The notes: generated from the sequence alone by a model not told the origin. A stretch of DNA of 64,000 bases from JAAYUD01 sp963676865 (GCA_963676865.2 CAXXSS010000001.1:2418001-2482000), one strand, 5' to 3'. Shown: positions 32,378 to 42,194, counted from the first letter of the stretch. Program-made: numbers and translations.

Positions 32378-34078
32378 TTACTTGCAATATTTGTCAATCA
32401 TCGCTTGAGCGTTTTCATCACCAAGTTCTTTGGCTTTCGCAAAGTTGGCACATGCTTCTTCTTTTTTCTTTTGCTCTATCTGGCATAGTCCAAGAATACG
32501 ATAAACTTCTGCATATTTCGGATCTATTTTAATGGCTTCTTGAAGTTGTTTGACAGCTGTATCCACTCTTCCTACCCGTAGGTTCATGGCTCCTTGCTCA
32601 ACTCTATATAGCATCTCCTTTGGATTGTGATCAATTGCAGCCTGAATATCATCCAGCGCTTGTTGATATTGCTTTGCTTTGTTGGCGGCTTGCTCGCGGT
32701 AGTAATAGAATAGATCGGTCACATTACCGTTTACTGCATCATAATAGGTGTTGTAGTCTAAAAGAGCTTGGCGGAACATGCCTGCATCCATATATATTTG
32801 TCCCCGAGCGAATACGTATGCCGCAGCATCACGTGTGATGGGCTTAGGGCATAGATTGATGCAACTGTCCATCATTGCAACTATTTCTTTCTGATCGGAT
32901 TTCAGCATTTGCATCGTTAGAACTGTGCTATAGTACGAAGCTGCAGAAGCAATGTTGCTCTTGTTTACTTTTTGAAAAGAAACCAAGGCGTCATTGTAGT
33001 TCTTCTGTGCAAAAAGAAGATCACCCTCTGTTTGTATGTAAACCGGTAGTGGGTTTGTAGATATCGCTTCACGTATATAGCTTATCGCTTTATCGAGAGT
33101 CCACTCTTTGTAGGGAGTCTGATGTGTGGTTTGCAAGTACTGAAAGATTAATTTAGCAGCGTTGTATAAAGCATCATCACGGTGTTGGGTTACTTTAAGG
33201 GCCGAAGCTAAGTCTTTATCGGCAGCGGCTATCAGCGAACCGTCTTTATCGGCTCTAACTTCGTTCTCTGCACGTTTAAGATACCCATCTGCACTATTTG
33301 GGAATTTAGTAATGAAATCGTTGAGCAATTCCGTATAATCTTCATCAGACATGATAGACGAAGACATGTATAGAGTAACCAAGGCTTTACTTTCTTCGTC
33401 GGGAAGATCCTTTTTGATGCCTATTGCTTTTAAGTTTGTGTCGCTTGAACCAAGTAAACTAATCGACAGAGATGAGCCGAAAGCAACATCCAATCCGTAG
33501 CTGATTGTCTTGTCGCTTGTAGACTTTTGCGCAAGAGCAATCACTTCTCCTTCGTTATTAGTTATGGGACAACTGACCATTTTGTCATCCAAATTGTAAG
33601 ATAAGGTATAATAGTTGTACTTGGATTCAATCTTTGTTATTGCGTTTACTTTGCCCGATGTTGCTGAACGGCTCTTTTGGGTAGAATAGGGGATAAGGTA
33701 AACATCATTCCCTACGTTGCCTGCTGTGTTGGCTAATGATAACGCATTGACAGATTTAGCAATGCCTACACGGAATTTGATAACGTCGTACAAGTCATTG
33801 GCACCCATTATTAAGGTTACGGGGAATTGTTTTCCATCACTCATAACGACGACGGCTCGTTTGGCACCTTTAAAAGTGGTGTAATCAGAAAGAGCTATAC
33901 CATCAGAACTGATAAAAAAGCCATTTCCGTTATTTAATATTTTATCCTGATTATCGTAAGTGATAATAGAAAAAACCGCTTTTCCTGCTTTTTCGAGCCA
34001 TTTAGGATTGTTTTCTGAACTAATTGTCTGTATGGTGAATATGCTCAGAAAAAAGATAAAAAATAGTTTTGTTTTCAT
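32378..34078 (-). CDS. Secreted trypsin-fold pseudo-protease with TPR repeats
   Basis: From the ATG at 34078 the protein has 566 residues, with a signal peptide (KLFFIFFLSIFTIQTISS). Residues about 25-210 follow the layout of a Deg/trypsin-like domain (GNGFFISSDGIALSDY), but the expected histidine of the TNxHV motif is replaced (SDYTTFKG) and the GNSGG serine motif reads MVSCPITNNEGEV. It is thus probably inactive. Residues about 240-566 hold tetratricopeptide repeats, clearest at the end ('YAEVYRILGLCQIEQKKKEEA'). It is likely a periplasmic scaffold. An ATG at 34093 would add five residues and overlap rlmB by one base (TAATG), suggesting coupling with rlmB. Confidence 0.78.
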   Translation of the reverse strand: MKTKLFFIFFLSIFTIQTISSENNPKWLEKAGKAVFSIITYDNQDKILNNGNGFFISSDGIALSDYTTFKGAKRAVVVMSDGKQFPVTLIMGANDLYDVIKFRVGIAKSVNALSLANTAGNVGNDVYLIPYSTQKSRSATSGKVNAITKIESKYNYYTLSYNLDDKMVSCPITNNEGEVIALAQKSTSDKTISYGLDVAFGSSLSISLLGSSDTNLKAIGIKKDLPDEESKALVTLYMSSSIMSDEDYTELLNDFITKFPNSADGYLKRAENEVRADKDGSLIAAADKDLASALKVTQHRDDALYNAAKLIFQYLQTTHQTPYKEWTLDKAISYIREAISTNPLPVYIQTEGDLLFAQKNYNDALVSFQKVNKSNIASAASYYSTVLTMQMLKSDQKEIVAMMDSCINLCPKPITRDAAAYVFARGQIYMDAGMFRQALLDYNTYYDAVNGNVTDLFYYYREQAANKAKQYQQALDDIQAAIDHNPKEMLYRVEQGAMNLRVGRVDTAVKQLQEAIKIDPKYAEVYRILGLCQIEQKKKEEACANFAKAKELGDENAQAMIDKYCK

Positions 34079-34092
34079 TATTCTTGTAGTCA

Positions 34093-34833
34093 TTATTCGT
34101 TACGTTGTTTGATTGCCTCATAAATCATAATACCTGACGCAACAGAAACGTTGAGCGATTCTATTTTACCAAGCATGGGTATCTTGACCAATTCATCGCA
34201 TTCTGCTTGTCGTTCTATCGCTACTCCGGTATCTTCGGCTCCCATAATAATACATGTGGGGGCTGTATAATCGGCTTTTGAGTAGAGACGATCTCCTTTT
34301 TCGGTTGCTGCAACGATATGGTAACCACATTGCTTCAGATATTTTACTGTCTCAGTAAGGTTTGTCTCTTTGCAGACGGGCAGAGAGAGAAGTGCTCCGG
34401 CAGAGGTTTTCACAGCATCGGCATTGACAGTGACACTTCCTTTTGCAGGAATGATAATAGCGTCGACCCCTGCACATTCGCAGGTACGGGCAATAGCCCC
34501 GAAGTTGCGGACGTCTGTGATACCGTCAAGCATCACAACAAGAGGATTCTTGCCTTCTTCGAAAAGTGTCGGGACGATGGAATCTATATGTTGATATGTG
34601 ACTGCGGATATGAACGCGACTACTCCTTGATGATTCTTTTGGGTTATACGATTGATTCGTTCTATCGGTACTCGCTGCACAACAATGAACCGACCTTTCA
34701 AGGCTTCGAATAATTCCTTTGAGAGTTCACTTTGTAAATCACGTTTTACCAATATCTTATCTATTTCTTTGCCCGCTTCAATCGCCTCTATTACGGCTCG
34801 GACACCGAAAATCATTTCATTTTTATCTATCAT
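34093..34833 (-). CDS. rlmB: 23S rRNA 2'-O-ribose methyltransferase, RlmB type (SpoU/TrmH family)
   Basis: This 246-residue SAM-dependent enzyme is predicted to methylate 23S rRNA G2251. The N-terminal substrate-binding part starts 'DKNEMIFGVRAVIEAIEAGK'. SpoU motifs are visible: motif 1 in DVRNFGAIARTCECAGVDAI, motif 2 in 'CIIMGAEDTGVAIERQ' and motif 3 in IESLNVSVASGIMIYEA, which together form the trefoil knot. TrmH-family members have overlapping specificities, so the exact nucleotide is inference. It lies between the pseudo-protease gene and recN, with 12 bp to recN. Confidence 0.88.
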   Translation of the reverse strand: MIDKNEMIFGVRAVIEAIEAGKEIDKILVKRDLQSELSKELFEALKGRFIVVQRVPIERINRITQKNHQGVVAFISAVTYQHIDSIVPTLFEEGKNPLVVMLDGITDVRNFGAIARTCECAGVDAIIIPAKGSVTVNADAVKTSAGALLSLPVCKETNLTETVKYLKQCGYHIVAATEKGDRLYSKADYTAPTCIIMGAEDTGVAIERQAECDELVKIPMLGKIESLNVSVASGIMIYEAIKQRNE

Positions 34834-34845
34834 TTTATTCTTTGT

Positions 34846-36519
34846 TTATTTGTTCTTTTCCCCACTTTTCAATAGCGTTCTTGCATTGTTCATTGCCGCA
34901 TCGGTTAACGTTGCTCCACTTAGCATGTGGGCTATTTCTTCTACACGTTGTTGGTCGGTAAGGCGTATGATATGACTGTTTGTTGCATCATCATTATCTT
35001 CTTTGTATACTCTATAGTGCACAGATCCTCTCGATGCAATTTGAGGTAAGTGCGTAATGCTGATGACTTGTCTTTCTCCTCGCGACATTTCTTGCATAAT
35101 AGTTGCCATCTTGTCGGCTATTTCGCCCGAAACACCTGTATCTATTTCATCAAAGATAATTGTCGGTAGTTTTACAGCTCCTGCTATCATTGCTTTGACT
35201 GAAAGCATGACACGGGCTATTTCACCCCCAGACGCTACCGATGAAATATTGTTCAGTGCTCCGTTTTTATTGGCGGAGAAAAGATATGCAACGGTGTCTT
35301 CGCCTTGTATCCCTGGAATATTTTTTTTGCCTAATTCCACTTTAAAGCGTACGTTGGGCATCCCAAGCGGCATTAGTCTTTCTTCCATTTGCCGCTCTAC
35401 TTCTCTTGCTGCTTTATTTCTACTTAGAGTGAGCTCTTCTGCTTTAACTTTAAGCTCTCCAAACAGTTTTGATACTCGTTTTGTTAGTTCTTCAATCTGT
35501 TCGTCTGATGAAGAAATACCATTAATCTGCTCACTATATTTGTGTGCCAGTAGTTGTAGCTCGGCAACGGTTTGTAACTGATGTTTTTGTTGTAAACTGT
35601 GGATTAAGTTCAATCGTTCAGTTACTTCATCAAGTCGTTCGGAGTTTACCTCTATGCTTTCTTCCTCCCTATTGATTTCTTCGGCTATATCTTTTAGTTC
35701 GATATATGAGCTTTGAAGCCTTTCATACAAACTTTCGGCAGAAGGAAGATAAGAGATTATGCTTTCCAACTCGGACTTACTTTCTTTTAGTGCATCGAGT
35801 ATGCCACTTTCTTCGGAATTAAATTTGTTGTCTATCTCATAAAAGGCTGTTTTGATTTCTTCAGCATGAGTCAGTATATCGAACTCTTGTTGCAGATTTT
35901 CTTCTTCTCCGTCCACCAGATTCGCCTTTTCCAATTCCTCTAATTGAAAGCGGATGTAGTCTTCGTCAATTCTATTTTTTTCGACAGATTCTTTTAAATC
36001 TTTGAGTTCTTTCTCAGCCTTTTTCCATTCGTTATAGAGCATTTGATATACATCCAATTGATTTTGATTGTATGCCAAGATGTCAAGTACGTTGAGCTGG
36101 AACCCTTCGGAATTGAGTAATAAATTTTGGTGTTGGGAATGAATGTCTATCAGTTGTTCACCAAGAGCTTTAAGTTGTGCCAGTTGTACAGGCGTATCGT
36201 TGATAAAAGCTCTTGTTTTGCCGCTTGCCGAAATTTCACGGCGTATGATGCAGTCTTCTTCATAGTCCAATTCGTTTTCTTCAAAGAAGGATTGCAGGTC
36301 GTAATTCGAGAGATCAAAATGAGCTTCTACGGTACAACGCTTTTCACCCTGTCTGATTGATTTAGTGTCAGCACGTTGTCCCATAAGTAAGGCTATGGCA
36401 CCGAGCATGATGGATTTTCCAGCACCTGTTTCACCAGTTATGACAGAAAAGCCGCTTTCAAATCGGATATCAAGCTTTTCTATTAAAGCATAATTTTGGA
36501 TAACCAGTGAACGGAGCAT
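34846..36519 (-). CDS. recN: DNA repair protein RecN
   Basis: RecN is an SMC-like ATPase in double-strand break repair. The 557 residues carry the Walker A motif VITGETGAGKSIMLGAIALL (near 28-47), followed by 'QRADTKSIRQGEKRCTVEAHF'. Long coiled-coil arms cover about 150-360. The ABC signature lies in SSVASGGEIARVMLSVKA and Walker B in PTIIFDEIDTGVSGEIAD. It is transcribed with coaBC, the exonuclease and dnaN upstream and rlmB downstream, all spaced by 3-26 bp. Confidence 0.95.
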   Translation of the reverse strand: MLRSLVIQNYALIEKLDIRFESGFSVITGETGAGKSIMLGAIALLMGQRADTKSIRQGEKRCTVEAHFDLSNYDLQSFFEENELDYEEDCIIRREISASGKTRAFINDTPVQLAQLKALGEQLIDIHSQHQNLLLNSEGFQLNVLDILAYNQNQLDVYQMLYNEWKKAEKELKDLKESVEKNRIDEDYIRFQLEELEKANLVDGEEENLQQEFDILTHAEEIKTAFYEIDNKFNSEESGILDALKESKSELESIISYLPSAESLYERLQSSYIELKDIAEEINREEESIEVNSERLDEVTERLNLIHSLQQKHQLQTVAELQLLAHKYSEQINGISSSDEQIEELTKRVSKLFGELKVKAEELTLSRNKAAREVERQMEERLMPLGMPNVRFKVELGKKNIPGIQGEDTVAYLFSANKNGALNNISSVASGGEIARVMLSVKAMIAGAVKLPTIIFDEIDTGVSGEIADKMATIMQEMSRGERQVISITHLPQIASRGSVHYRVYKEDNDDATNSHIIRLTDQQRVEEIAHMLSGATLTDAAMNNARTLLKSGEKNK

Positions 36520-36522
36520 AGG

Positions 36523-37731
36523 CTAAGGTTTATTAATTTCAAGAACAAGGCGATCAATAATATCAGTCGCCACTTCTGATTTTGATTTTAGTGGGTAACT
36601 GGTGTTGCCCTCTTTGTCTATTATTGTTATCTTATTAGTGTCGCACCGAAATCCTGCCCCTTTGTCTTGCAATGAATTGAGAACGATGAAATCGAAATCT
36701 TTCTTTCTCAATTTCTCTTTCGCATGTGTCATTTCATTATCTGTTTCGAGGGCAAAGCCTACTAGAATACGATGTTGTGCTCCTCTGTTCTTCTCTTGTC
36801 CGAGAGCAGCGGCTATATCTGTTGTAGGTTTTAGTGTCAAAAGGAGGTTCTCTCCTTCTCTTTTAATCTTTTTATCGGCAACGTCAGCAGGAGAGAAATC
36901 GGCGACAGCGGCCGAAAGAATAGCAGCGTCGCATGATGGAAAAGTTTTTTCTGCTACAGAAAACATCTCGGACGCACTTTCTACATTTATACGTTGAATG
37001 TTGCCTCTTGTTGTATGCAGTGCCGTAGGTCCCGATATTAAAGTGACTTTAGCACCTCGGCGAGCACATTCTTCAGCAAGAGCATATCCCATTTTACCAG
37101 AAGAATAGTTGCCGATGAAGCGAACAGGATCTATCTGCTCATAAGTAGGGCCCGCTGTGATAAGTATATGTTTATCTACAAGATCTTTCTTTTCAAAGAA
37201 ATCGTCGAGTATCCTTACAATGACTTCAGGCTCTTCCATGCGGCCTTTACCTACCAAATGGCTGGCCAACTCGCCCTTTTGCGGTTCAATGATATAATTA
37301 CCTCGGCTGCGTAAAGTCTCTATATTGCATTGGGTAGAGGGGTGTGCATACATATCAAGGTCCATCGCCGGTGCAATAAAGACAGGAGCTTTTGTCGAAA
37401 GATAACTTGTTATGAGCATGTTGTCGGCAATACCATTTGCCATCTTTCCGATAGATGAGGCTGTAGCAGGTGCAATGAGCATCACGTCAGCCCAGAGACC
37501 AAGGTCCACATGGCTGTGCCATGTACCGTCACGCTGAGAAAAGAAATCACTGATAACTGGTTTGCTTGTCAATGCAGACAAGGTGATGGGAGTGATGAAT
37601 TCTTTACCTGACGGAGTGATGACTACTTGTACCTCAGCTCCTTTTTTAATGAGCTCGCGGATGATTAAACAAGACTTATATGCAGCAATACTTCCTGTGA
37701 TACCTAATACTATTTTCTTCCCCTTTAGCAT
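36523..37731 (-). CDS. coaBC: Bifunctional phosphopantothenate-cysteine ligase / decarboxylase
   Basis: The protein makes 4'-phosphopantetheine from phosphopantothenate in CoA synthesis. The N-terminal FMN flavoprotein (CoaC) half begins 'LKGKKIVLGITGSIAAYKSC' and contains the HSHVDLGLWADVMLIAPATA segment with the catalytic histidine and the PAMDLDMY motif. The CoaB half begins near residue 190 with HILITAGPTYEQIDPVRFIG and contains the conserved SSGKMGYALAEE. It has 402 residues, normal length. It lies 3 bp before recN in the same run of reverse-strand genes. Confidence 0.94.
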   Translation of the reverse strand: MLKGKKIVLGITGSIAAYKSCLIIRELIKKGAEVQVVITPSGKEFITPITLSALTSKPVISDFFSQRDGTWHSHVDLGLWADVMLIAPATASSIGKMANGIADNMLITSYLSTKAPVFIAPAMDLDMYAHPSTQCNIETLRSRGNYIIEPQKGELASHLVGKGRMEEPEVIVRILDDFFEKKDLVDKHILITAGPTYEQIDPVRFIGNYSSGKMGYALAEECARRGAKVTLISGPTALHTTRGNIQRINVESASEMFSVAEKTFPSCDAAILSAAVADFSPADVADKKIKREGENLLLTLKPTTDIAAALGQEKNRGAQHRILVGFALETDNEMTHAKEKLRKKDFDFIVLNSLQDKGAGFRCDTNKITIIDKEGNTSYPLKSKSEVATDIIDRLVLEINKP

Positions 37732-37738
37732 ATACCGT

Positions 37739-38527
37739 TTATTTTTCCCTCAGACGAATCTTTGTTAACATCGCCTTTGTGTTCAGGGTGAAATCGTTAT
37801 TCATTATCCAACCGTAGTATCCGGGATCTCTATGTAAGACTTCTGCCACCAATTGACCTTTATATTTACCGAAATTGAAAACTTCACGTTCTTGATCATC
37901 ATAAACCATACGCCCCGCATAATCGACATTCTTTGTAAAGCTGGAGTATTCGGAGAGATAGTTAATATCGTTTTTTAGATCAGGATAGAGATCCAATTGT
38001 GCTTGCAGCACTTCATAAGTAGCTCGCGTATCTCCTTCAGCGCTGTGGGCATCTTCCAGATTCTTGTGACAATAGAATTTGTAGGCAGCAGATAGTGTTC
38101 GTTGTTCCATTTTATGGAAAATAACTTGCACATCGATGAACTTATGTTTGCTTAAATCGACGTCTACATCTGCCCGCAAGAATTCTTCGGCAAGTAGTGG
38201 CACATCAAATCTGTTGGAATTGAATCCGGCGAAATCGCAACCTTCGATGTCTTTCCGAATTGTTTGAGCCAATTGTTTGAAAGTTGGGCAGTCTGCCACG
38301 TCTTCGTCATGGATACCATGAATAGCGGTCGACTCTTCCGGAATGTGCATTGTCTCTTCTACGCCATTTATTATTTCAATAGGTTTTACTCTATAGGTTT
38401 TTGCCTCTTCGTTACCGTTCGGATAGACTTTAAGATAACAAATTTCAACGATTTTATCTTTTATAATGCTAGTACCTGTTGTTTCCAAGTCAAAGAAAAC
38501 GATCGGGTTTTTTAAATCTAATTTCAT
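37739..38527 (-). CDS. DEDDh 3'-5' exonuclease (DNA polymerase III epsilon-like)
   Basis: This 262-residue cytoplasmic nuclease has an exonuclease domain at about 8-180: ExoI is VFFDLETTGTSIIKDKIVEI, ExoII is 'CDFAGFNSNRFDVPLLAEEF', and ExoIII is DAHSAEGDTRATYEVL with the catalytic His and Asp. The C-terminal region ('FGKYKGQLVAEVLHRDPGYY') forms a small second domain often fused to such nucleases in Bacteroidetes. It could be the proofreading subunit or a repair exonuclease. Its position 26 bp after dnaN, the sliding clamp, supports a replication role. Confidence 0.87.
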   Translation of the reverse strand: MKLDLKNPIVFFDLETTGTSIIKDKIVEICYLKVYPNGNEEAKTYRVKPIEIINGVEETMHIPEESTAIHGIHDEDVADCPTFKQLAQTIRKDIEGCDFAGFNSNRFDVPLLAEEFLRADVDVDLSKHKFIDVQVIFHKMEQRTLSAAYKFYCHKNLEDAHSAEGDTRATYEVLQAQLDLYPDLKNDINYLSEYSSFTKNVDYAGRMVYDDQEREVFNFGKYKGQLVAEVLHRDPGYYGWIMNNDFTLNTKAMLTKIRLREK

Positions 38528-38553
38528 AATAATATTTGTATATGCCTTTTTAC

Positions 38554-39681
38554 TTATTCGTTTAGCATCATTGGCATTAATAGCATCAATAAGTCTGAAT
38601 TTTCTTCTTGTTCTTCAGGAAGGAAGACTCCTGCACGTGACGGATCGGCTAGTTCAATACTTATTGATTCGCTCGGCATATTATTAATGATGTCAATAAG
38701 AAAAGTCGATTTGAACCCGATACTTATAGGTTGATCTGAATATTGGCAATCCAAAGATTCTGCGGCAGAAAGCGAATAGTTTATATCTTGAGCCGAAACT
38801 TCTATTTTATTCTGTTCGATGTGCAATTTGATGAGGCAACTTGACATCAATGAGAAAATAGATACGCGGCGAAGGGCTCCCAAAAGAGATTGGCGGTCAA
38901 CGATTACTTTACGTGGATTATCTGCTGGGATTACAGCTCCGTAGTTAGGATAGCGTCCTTCAATTTGGCGGCACGTCATTCGGGAGTTGCCTACGGTAAT
39001 AATAACATTATGGCTGTCAAAGTCGAATTTTACTTCATCGTTGTTGCCTTTTGCCAAGATGTTTTTCAATAATCCACATGGTTTCTTTGGTAGTATGAAC
39101 GATGTTATACTTTCCACATGAGTGTCTTTAATACCGTATCGAACCAGCTTATGTCCATCCGAAGCAACCATGATTATTTTTTGATCGGTAATATCGAAGA
39201 ATATACCGTTCATTATCGGGTGTAGCTCATCTTCTTCGACAGCGAAAACAGAACGGCTCATTCCATCGGAGAGAGCTGCCGCATCTAATGAAAGGTGAGT
39301 GATATTACCTGCTAGAGCTGGAGATTGTGGATATTCATCTGCAGCTTGTCCGGTGAGATTGTATTTACCGTTTTGATAATGTACTATTACTTCATAATTG
39401 CCTAGATTGATATCAAATGTAATCGGTTGCTCTGGTATTTCTTTTAAAGCGTCAAGTAATGTCTTTGCTCCTACAGCAATAATACCGTCTTCTTCGGAAG
39501 TATCTACTTCGACAGAAGTCACGAGAGTTGTTTCACTGTCTGAAGCAGTGATAGTCAAAGTTCCTTCTTGCAATTTGAAGAGAAAGCAATCCAATATTGG
39601 TAGAGTGTTCTTTGAATTAATCACCCTGTTTATTGATGACAGGTGATTGAAGAGTTTCATGCTGGAAACGGAAAATTTCAT
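38554..39681 (-). CDS. dnaN: DNA polymerase III sliding clamp (beta subunit)
   Basis: DnaN is the ring that tethers the replicative polymerase. The 375-residue length and start MKFSVSSMKLFNHLSSINRV match. Three tandem clamp domains are visible: 1 with 'IDCFLFKLQEGTLTITASDS'-type strands, 2 with 'VFAVEEDELHPIMNGIFFDI' and 3 ending in LMPMMLNE. It heads a reverse-strand run dnaN-exonuclease-coaBC-recN-rlmB. No dnaA or DnaA-box cluster lies next to it, so this is not the classical dnaA-dnaN origin arrangement. Confidence 0.95.
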   Translation of the reverse strand: MKFSVSSMKLFNHLSSINRVINSKNTLPILDCFLFKLQEGTLTITASDSETTLVTSVEVDTSEEDGIIAVGAKTLLDALKEIPEQPITFDINLGNYEVIVHYQNGKYNLTGQAADEYPQSPALAGNITHLSLDAAALSDGMSRSVFAVEEDELHPIMNGIFFDITDQKIIMVASDGHKLVRYGIKDTHVESITSFILPKKPCGLLKNILAKGNNDEVKFDFDSHNVIITVGNSRMTCRQIEGRYPNYGAVIPADNPRKVIVDRQSLLGALRRVSIFSLMSSCLIKLHIEQNKIEVSAQDINYSLSAAESLDCQYSDQPISIGFKSTFLIDIINNMPSESISIELADPSRAGVFLPEEQEENSDLLMLLMPMMLNE

Positions 39682-39917
39682 ATATTCTTAGTTTTAATTA
39701 TTATTTTATTATTTGCTGCAACCTTATTCCTAGCTTTAGGAGTTGGTGTGTTCCTTCTGGAGAGAAAGTAGAACGTGCTTTTTTGCAGCATATATTTAAT
39801 GTACAAAATTACAAAGAAAGATTGATACGAACAATGAAAAGAGAAAGAAAACAAGGAAACTTTTAATAAGGATTCAAAAAAAAATTGTATATTCGCACCA
39901 AATATAAAAAGAATATA

Positions 39918-40307
39918 ATGGACTTTCAAGGAAAAATTATTGCTGTGTTGCCTTCGCGGGAAGGTGTTGCTAAAAGTACGAATACCCCGTGGAAAGTGCA
40001 ATCTTATGTGATTGAGAACCATGATCAATACCCACGTAAAATGTGTTTTGATATATTTGGCGAAGATAAAATCAGTCAATTCAATATACAGATGGGCGAA
40101 GAATTGTCTGTCTCGTTTGATATCGATGCTCGTCAGTGGCAAGATCGTTGGTTTAATAGTATTCGTGCATGGAAGGTTGAACGTGTAACTCTCGGTGATT
40201 CTTCTGCTATGAATGATATCCCTGGATCTGCTCCGTCGGCTATTCCATCGTCTGTTCCATTTGCCGAGGATGGCAATAATGGTTCGACAGATGATCTGCC
40301 TTTTTGA
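39918..40307 (+). CDS. DUF3127-type small protein
   Basis: The start at 39918 gives MDFQGKIIAVLPSREGVAKS and 129 residues. It has an OB-fold-like beta-rich core with 'WKVQSYVIENHDQYPRKMCF', 'EELSVSFDIDARQWQDRWFN' and a low-complexity C-terminus rich in Ser/Pro/Ala that ends NGSTDDLPF, with an acidic tip reminiscent of single-strand DNA-binding protein tails. This matches the DUF3127 family. A DNA-binding role is inference. It is divergent from dnaN across a 236-bp gap with no other feature, and a bidirectional terminator follows. Confidence 0.82.
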   Translation: MDFQGKIIAVLPSREGVAKSTNTPWKVQSYVIENHDQYPRKMCFDIFGEDKISQFNIQMGEELSVSFDIDARQWQDRWFNSIRAWKVERVTLGDSSAMNDIPGSAPSAIPSSVPFAEDGNNGSTDDLPF

Positions 40308-40331
40308 TAAATAGGCTATAGATATAATACA

Positions 40332-40380
40332 AAAGAATCCGCGAATGTTAGAGTTTCTCTTATACATTCGCGGATTCTTT
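40332..40380. terminator. Symmetric bidirectional terminator
   Basis: Seventeen-base arms (AAAGAATCCGCGAATGT at 40332-40348 and ACATTCGCGGATTCTTT at 40364-40380) pair perfectly around a 15-nt loop, with T-rich ends on both strands. It serves the convergent DUF3127 and 5'-nucleotidase genes. Confidence 0.9.
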
Positions 40381-40431
40381 GTGTTATTTTTCGCCTTAAT
40401 TCGGAGTCTGAATATATAAATTCAAAGCAGC

Positions 40432-42171
40432 TTAATGCCGTTCTGTTGAGCTATCATCAAATAGTAGGGCCGAATCTCTTTGTGCAGCCGCCTCTGTCCA
40501 TGCTTCCGGTATTAATTTCCATTGATTAAGAGCGTGGAAGACACTCGTTCCATTTTGTTCGATATACTTCATGATGTAATATCTCATTTCATTGTCAGAA
40601 CGATAGATAATACGATCTTCTAGTTCTTTGGCCGGTATGCCGGCCCCTGTTACTAATAGACCTCCACCACCGTTGCCTCGATAAGAGTTGAGTGCTACTT
40701 GGTATGTTTTATTTAGAAAAAAAGGATCTCCATTGGCCATCTTTTGTATGCTAATGCGTTCTCCTTTGGGTTTGGTTACATTGACAGTATAATATATGCC
40801 GGCAGCCGAATCGAAATTAAATGGTTCGTTTTTAAAAGAGATGTGTCCGTTATAATCTTTAAGCAAAAATAAGTGGTCGCACGGTTCATGCATTTCGTTG
40901 ATCCACTTATCGTAGGATTCTTCCAAATATTTCTTTATCTCAAACCCTGTCATTTTTATGACGTAAAGTTTGTTTTCGTATTTGTATAGATTAAATAAGT
41001 CGGCAACCAACAAGTCTCCTTTGTCTATTTTGATATTCATACTGAACGGAGCCGAGAATGAAATATCTGCTCCCGTGAGGTTCAGTTGTATGGAGTGAAT
41101 GGCATCGATGAATGCACTTGGTCCGTAAAATGCCGGATGTATTGAAATATCTTCGTCCAAGAATCCTAGTTTATGCGAAACGAAATTGTTGAGCGTGTTG
41201 TATTGTGCGGCAAATTTATCCAGCAGCTGTTTGTCCGGTTCTATGTTGTCCATTGAGATGATCTGCCCATTTATTTGCTTACTTAAGGTGCGGTTGTTCT
41301 TGCTCTTTATGATTTTAATACTTACGTCGCTGACATTTACCGCATTTTTACCTGGATTGATGACTAGCACATTTTGTCCTACAATATTCTGCACCCATTT
41401 GCAATAGGTCAGATGATCATGTCCTGTCATAATGATATCAAATCCGGGAATGCGTTCGGCAACTTCCTGGGATGCATTCTCTCTGTATTTTCCTTCAAGA
41501 GTTTCGGCTTCTATACCCGAGTGAAATAAACCTACTACTATATCTGGATGCTCCTTTTCTTTTATAATATTTATCCAATAACGTGCGGTGGCTTCCATGT
41601 CATCAAAGTGAAGTCCCGAGTATACATCTTTTGACAGCCAGCAGGGTATTGCTGAAGTGATCATACCCAATACTGCTACTTTGACCCCATTACAATTAAA
41701 GATGTGATATGGCTCGAAGTAAGGTTTTCCCGTTGCGTCACTAACGGCGTTGGCACAGATAATTGGGAACTGGCATTGTTTTGCCCAGCGATTAAAAACT
41801 CTTGTTCCTGTCTCAACATCATGGTTGCCTAAATTCCCTACATCATATTTTATCTCGTTCATCATGGCAGCGCATAGATGTACGGAGCTTGTATCGATAT
41901 AGTTGTAATAATAAGAGCATGGCTGTCCTTGTAATATGTCACCATTATCAAAGAGCAATACGTTTTGATGGTATATCTTTCGTTGGCTTTTGATATAAGA
42001 TGAAACACGTGCAAGGCTTCCTTTGTCGTTCATTCTTTTCGAAAAATCATAAGGAAAATAGCTACCGTGTACATCGGTCGTATGAATGAGCTTTATCGTT
42101 ATGGTTCGATTTTGAGCAAACGAAATCTGAAATAGAATAATGGCAAAGAAGAATAAACAAAGTCTCTTCAT
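40432..42171 (-). CDS. Secreted bifunctional metallophosphatase / 5'-nucleotidase
   Basis: This 579-residue exported protein has a signal peptide (LCLFFFAIILFQISFAQ). The N-terminal metallophosphatase domain has KLIHTTDVHGSYFPYDF, DNGDILQGQP, NLGNHDVETG, LFHSGIEAE and MTGHDHLTYC, giving the metal-binding His, Asp and Asn set. The C-terminal 5'-nucleotidase substrate domain begins near residue 340 and contains 'NSYRGNGGGGLLVTGAG' with Gly-rich strand turns. It is likely a periplasmic or surface enzyme that dephosphorylates nucleotides to recover nucleosides and phosphate. It lies 24 bp after the frameshifted C11 gene on the same strand. Confidence 0.93.
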   Translation of the reverse strand: MKRLCLFFFAIILFQISFAQNRTITIKLIHTTDVHGSYFPYDFSKRMNDKGSLARVSSYIKSQRKIYHQNVLLFDNGDILQGQPCSYYYNYIDTSSVHLCAAMMNEIKYDVGNLGNHDVETGTRVFNRWAKQCQFPIICANAVSDATGKPYFEPYHIFNCNGVKVAVLGMITSAIPCWLSKDVYSGLHFDDMEATARYWINIIKEKEHPDIVVGLFHSGIEAETLEGKYRENASQEVAERIPGFDIIMTGHDHLTYCKWVQNIVGQNVLVINPGKNAVNVSDVSIKIIKSKNNRTLSKQINGQIISMDNIEPDKQLLDKFAAQYNTLNNFVSHKLGFLDEDISIHPAFYGPSAFIDAIHSIQLNLTGADISFSAPFSMNIKIDKGDLLVADLFNLYKYENKLYVIKMTGFEIKKYLEESYDKWINEMHEPCDHLFLLKDYNGHISFKNEPFNFDSAAGIYYTVNVTKPKGERISIQKMANGDPFFLNKTYQVALNSYRGNGGGGLLVTGAGIPAKELEDRIIYRSDNEMRYYIMKYIEQNGTSVFHALNQWKLIPEAWTEAAAQRDSALLFDDSSTERH

Positions 42172-42194
42172 TAGTTTTATTTAATTATATGTTT

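Noticed and set aside
38554..39681. Replication origin beside dnaN
   Set aside because: No dnaA gene and no cluster of DnaA boxes is visible, and the neighbours are not typical of oriC.
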